A stretch of DNA of 15,859 nucleotides from Gammaproteobacteria bacterium. Lineage in GTDB: Bacteria > Pseudomonadota > Gammaproteobacteria > Pseudomonadales > Azotimanducaceae. This document shows, piece after piece, positions 14,759 through 15,859 of the stretch. How positions within the stretch are numbered: position 1 is the first letter of the stretch; each line of letters starts with the position of its first letter. A program made the translations under genes and the position numbers. The stretch lies in the NCBI GenBank assembly GCA_002712135.1, contig PASO01000040.1:8515-24373 (forward strand). Reading direction: 5' to 3'. Below the pieces are notes generated by a model. The model saw only the letters and a program-made list of their open reading frames with translations. It was not told the origin of the DNA and searched no databases.

Positions 14759-15119
14759 TACTCCTCCTATTAATTTCACTAGAATTGGCATCTGGCAGGA
14801 TGATCACGGATCGACTTACACAGCAGCGTCTCGCTACAGATTCATCCTCGCGAGGGTAGCGCCATATTGGCAGTGCCCAGGGTTTTCGGCAGGTCAGATT
14901 GATTCTGATTCTCAATCTTTACTTACACAGTTGTTCATCCACATCACTAAACTTGCAGCTGAGTTCTGCGACAACAGTACTGATATCTCGAAAAATATTT
15001 TGATATATCAATGCAGCTGCGTTTGTTTGTGCATCACGCTTGCTCGTGATGTTCGAAACAGCGAAACCCTCTGAGAAATATGCGAGTATTGTCCTTCACT
15101 AATTTCTGGAGATAGCTTC
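14759..15119. other. Non-coding gap with several dyad symmetries
   Basis: 361 bp with no gene I can support. Seen in it: CGCTAC (14832-14837) pairs with GTAGCG (14856-14861) around a perfect 10-bp palindrome CCTCGCGAGG (14846-14855), giving an 11-bp stem with an 8-nt bulge on one side. GCCA TAT TGGC follows at 14861-14871. Then come AAAATATTTT (14992-15001), TTGATATATCAA (15000-15011) and a 7-bp hairpin CATCACG-CTTGCT-CGTGATG (15032-15051). None has a U-tract typical of an intrinsic terminator. The later dyads lie within 120 bp of the amidohydrolase start and are the natural place for its promoter and operator. Confidence 0.5.
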
Positions 15120-15859
15120 GTGAGTATTGTTGAAAACGAAGACATCGAGAACTGGATTGCCAAAGAGACACCGGAAGACGTACTCGAACCGGAGCTACCC
15201 ATTATAGACCCGCATCATCACCTGTGGGACCATCGGGATAGGGAGGACCCGCATTTTCGACAGGTGGTCTACCTATGCGAGGAAATCACCCGTGACATTG
15301 AGGACAGCGGACACAACATTGTGCAAACGGTGTTTGCCCAGTGCGGCGCCTTTTACCGCGAAGACGGTCCGGAAGAAATGCGCTGCATTGGTGAGACTGA
15401 GTTCGTGAATGGCATTGCGGCCATGAGCCGATCGGGTATTTACGGTCCTGCTAGGCTTTGCACCGGTATCTTTTCCACAGCAGACCTGCGACTCGGCGCC
15501 GGAGCCGAGTCAGTCCTCAACGCACATCTTGCGGCAAGTCCAAACTTTCGTGGTATCCGAAGCCCTTTTCCTGCAGACCTGAACGATCGTTTTCTTAGAG
15601 GATTCGCTTTGCTTGAGGATTACGATCTCGCTTTCGACAACTGGTCCCCAGACTTTACTCGTCTGCCGCACCTTGCTGACCTTGCTAACAAGTCTCCCAG
15701 TGTGACAGTCATCGTCAATCATCTGGGTGGGAAGATTGATCCCAATGCGGACGATGAAGAAATCAGGGCATGGCAAAGCGCAATCGATAGCGTCGCTGCT
15801 TGCCCCAATACCGTGATGAAAGTCGGTGGTGTACAGATGCGCATACACGATTGGGAGCC
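15120..15859 (+). CDS. Amidohydrolase-2 (TIM-barrel metal hydrolase), N-terminal part cut by right edge
   Basis: 246 residues before the window ends. IIDPHHHLWDHR (28-39) is the N-terminal metal-binding motif of the amidohydrolase-2 (COG3618-like) family, which includes lactonases such as L-fuconolactonase and 2-pyrone-4,6-dicarboxylate hydrolase. NFRGIRSP (142-149) and VIVNHLGG (197-204, H201 as the next metal or proton ligand) fit barrel strands of the same family. The GTG start is chosen because TGGAGA lies about 8 nt upstream and the domain begins some 25 residues later. The C-terminal ligands are outside the window. The likely reaction is hydrolysis of a lactone or related cyclic ester (family inference); the substrate is unknown. 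Confidence 0.9.
   Translation, partial: MSIVENEDIENWIAKETPEDVLEPELPIIDPHHHLWDHRDREDPHFRQVVYLCEEITRDIEDSGHNIVQTVFAQCGAFYREDGPEEMRCIGETEFVNGIAAMSRSGIYGPARLCTGIFSTADLRLGAGAESVLNAHLAASPNFRGIRSPFPADLNDRFLRGFALLEDYDLAFDNWSPDFTRLPHLADLANKSPSVTVIVNHLGGKIDPNADDEEIRAWQSAIDSVAACPNTVMKVGGVQMRIHDWE

Noticed and set aside
14736-15074. Open frame of 112 codons in the gap before the amidohydrolase
   Set aside because: It overlaps the end of the dehydrogenase gene, lacks a Shine-Dalgarno, has a Ser/Cys-rich unpatterned composition and crosses several dyads; likely non-coding.

Overview
This 15.9 kb window reads as a chromosomal catabolic island of a proteobacterium. It is probably a free-living and possibly marine gammaproteobacterium, but that is an inference from gene content, moderate GC and frequent ATG, GTG and TTG starts; no taxonomic marker is present. 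Coding density is high. I see no RNA genes, CRISPR array, insertion sequence or phage gene.

Layout: (1) 1-452, minus strand: the N-terminal half of an MFS transporter, cut by the window edge. (2) 453-708: a divergent control region with a weak promoter candidate and a long-spaced 8-bp inverted repeat. (3) 709-9788, plus strand: nine closely spaced genes (gaps of 1 to 66 bp) that look like one operon. They encode a crotonase-fold protein, a small GIY-YIG-like protein, an acyl-CoA dehydrogenase, a D-2-hydroxyacid dehydrogenase, an AcuI/YhdH-type acrylyl-CoA reductase, the two subunits of a biotin-dependent acyl-CoA carboxylase of methylcrotonyl-CoA type, a VOC/glyoxalase-fold protein and a DsbA/GST-kappa-fold isomerase-like protein. 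(4) 9797-11359, minus strand: a type-B carboxylesterase, converging on the operon with 8 bp between the stop codons. (5) 11360-11531: a divergent control region rich in short repeats. (6) 11532-13680, plus strand: two tandem paralogous acetoacetate-decarboxylase-superfamily genes closed by a strong intrinsic terminator. (7) 13769-14758: a second, different D-2-hydroxyacid dehydrogenase. (8) 14759-15119: non-coding DNA with several dyads. (9) 15120 to the right edge: a partial amidohydrolase-2 family hydrolase.

How the genes may work together: the operon has the core of a route in which an acyl-CoA is desaturated, carboxylated by a biotin enzyme and processed by a crotonase, as in leucine (liu) or acyclic terpene (atu) breakdown. 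The details do not fit the leucine pathway. The acyl-CoA dehydrogenase carries the MCAD-type catalytic Glu instead of the isovaleryl-CoA dehydrogenase arrangement. The crotonase lacks one of the two hydratase glutamates. No HMG-CoA lyase is visible, and a hydroxyacid dehydrogenase and an acrylyl-CoA-type reductase are inserted. The flanking esterase, decarboxylase-like pair and amidohydrolase suggest ester or lactone opening and beta-keto-acid chemistry upstream of the CoA steps. The substrate cannot be named from sequence. The best candidates for something new are this operon as a variant acyl-CoA carboxylation pathway and the tandem pair of long decarboxylase-like proteins.
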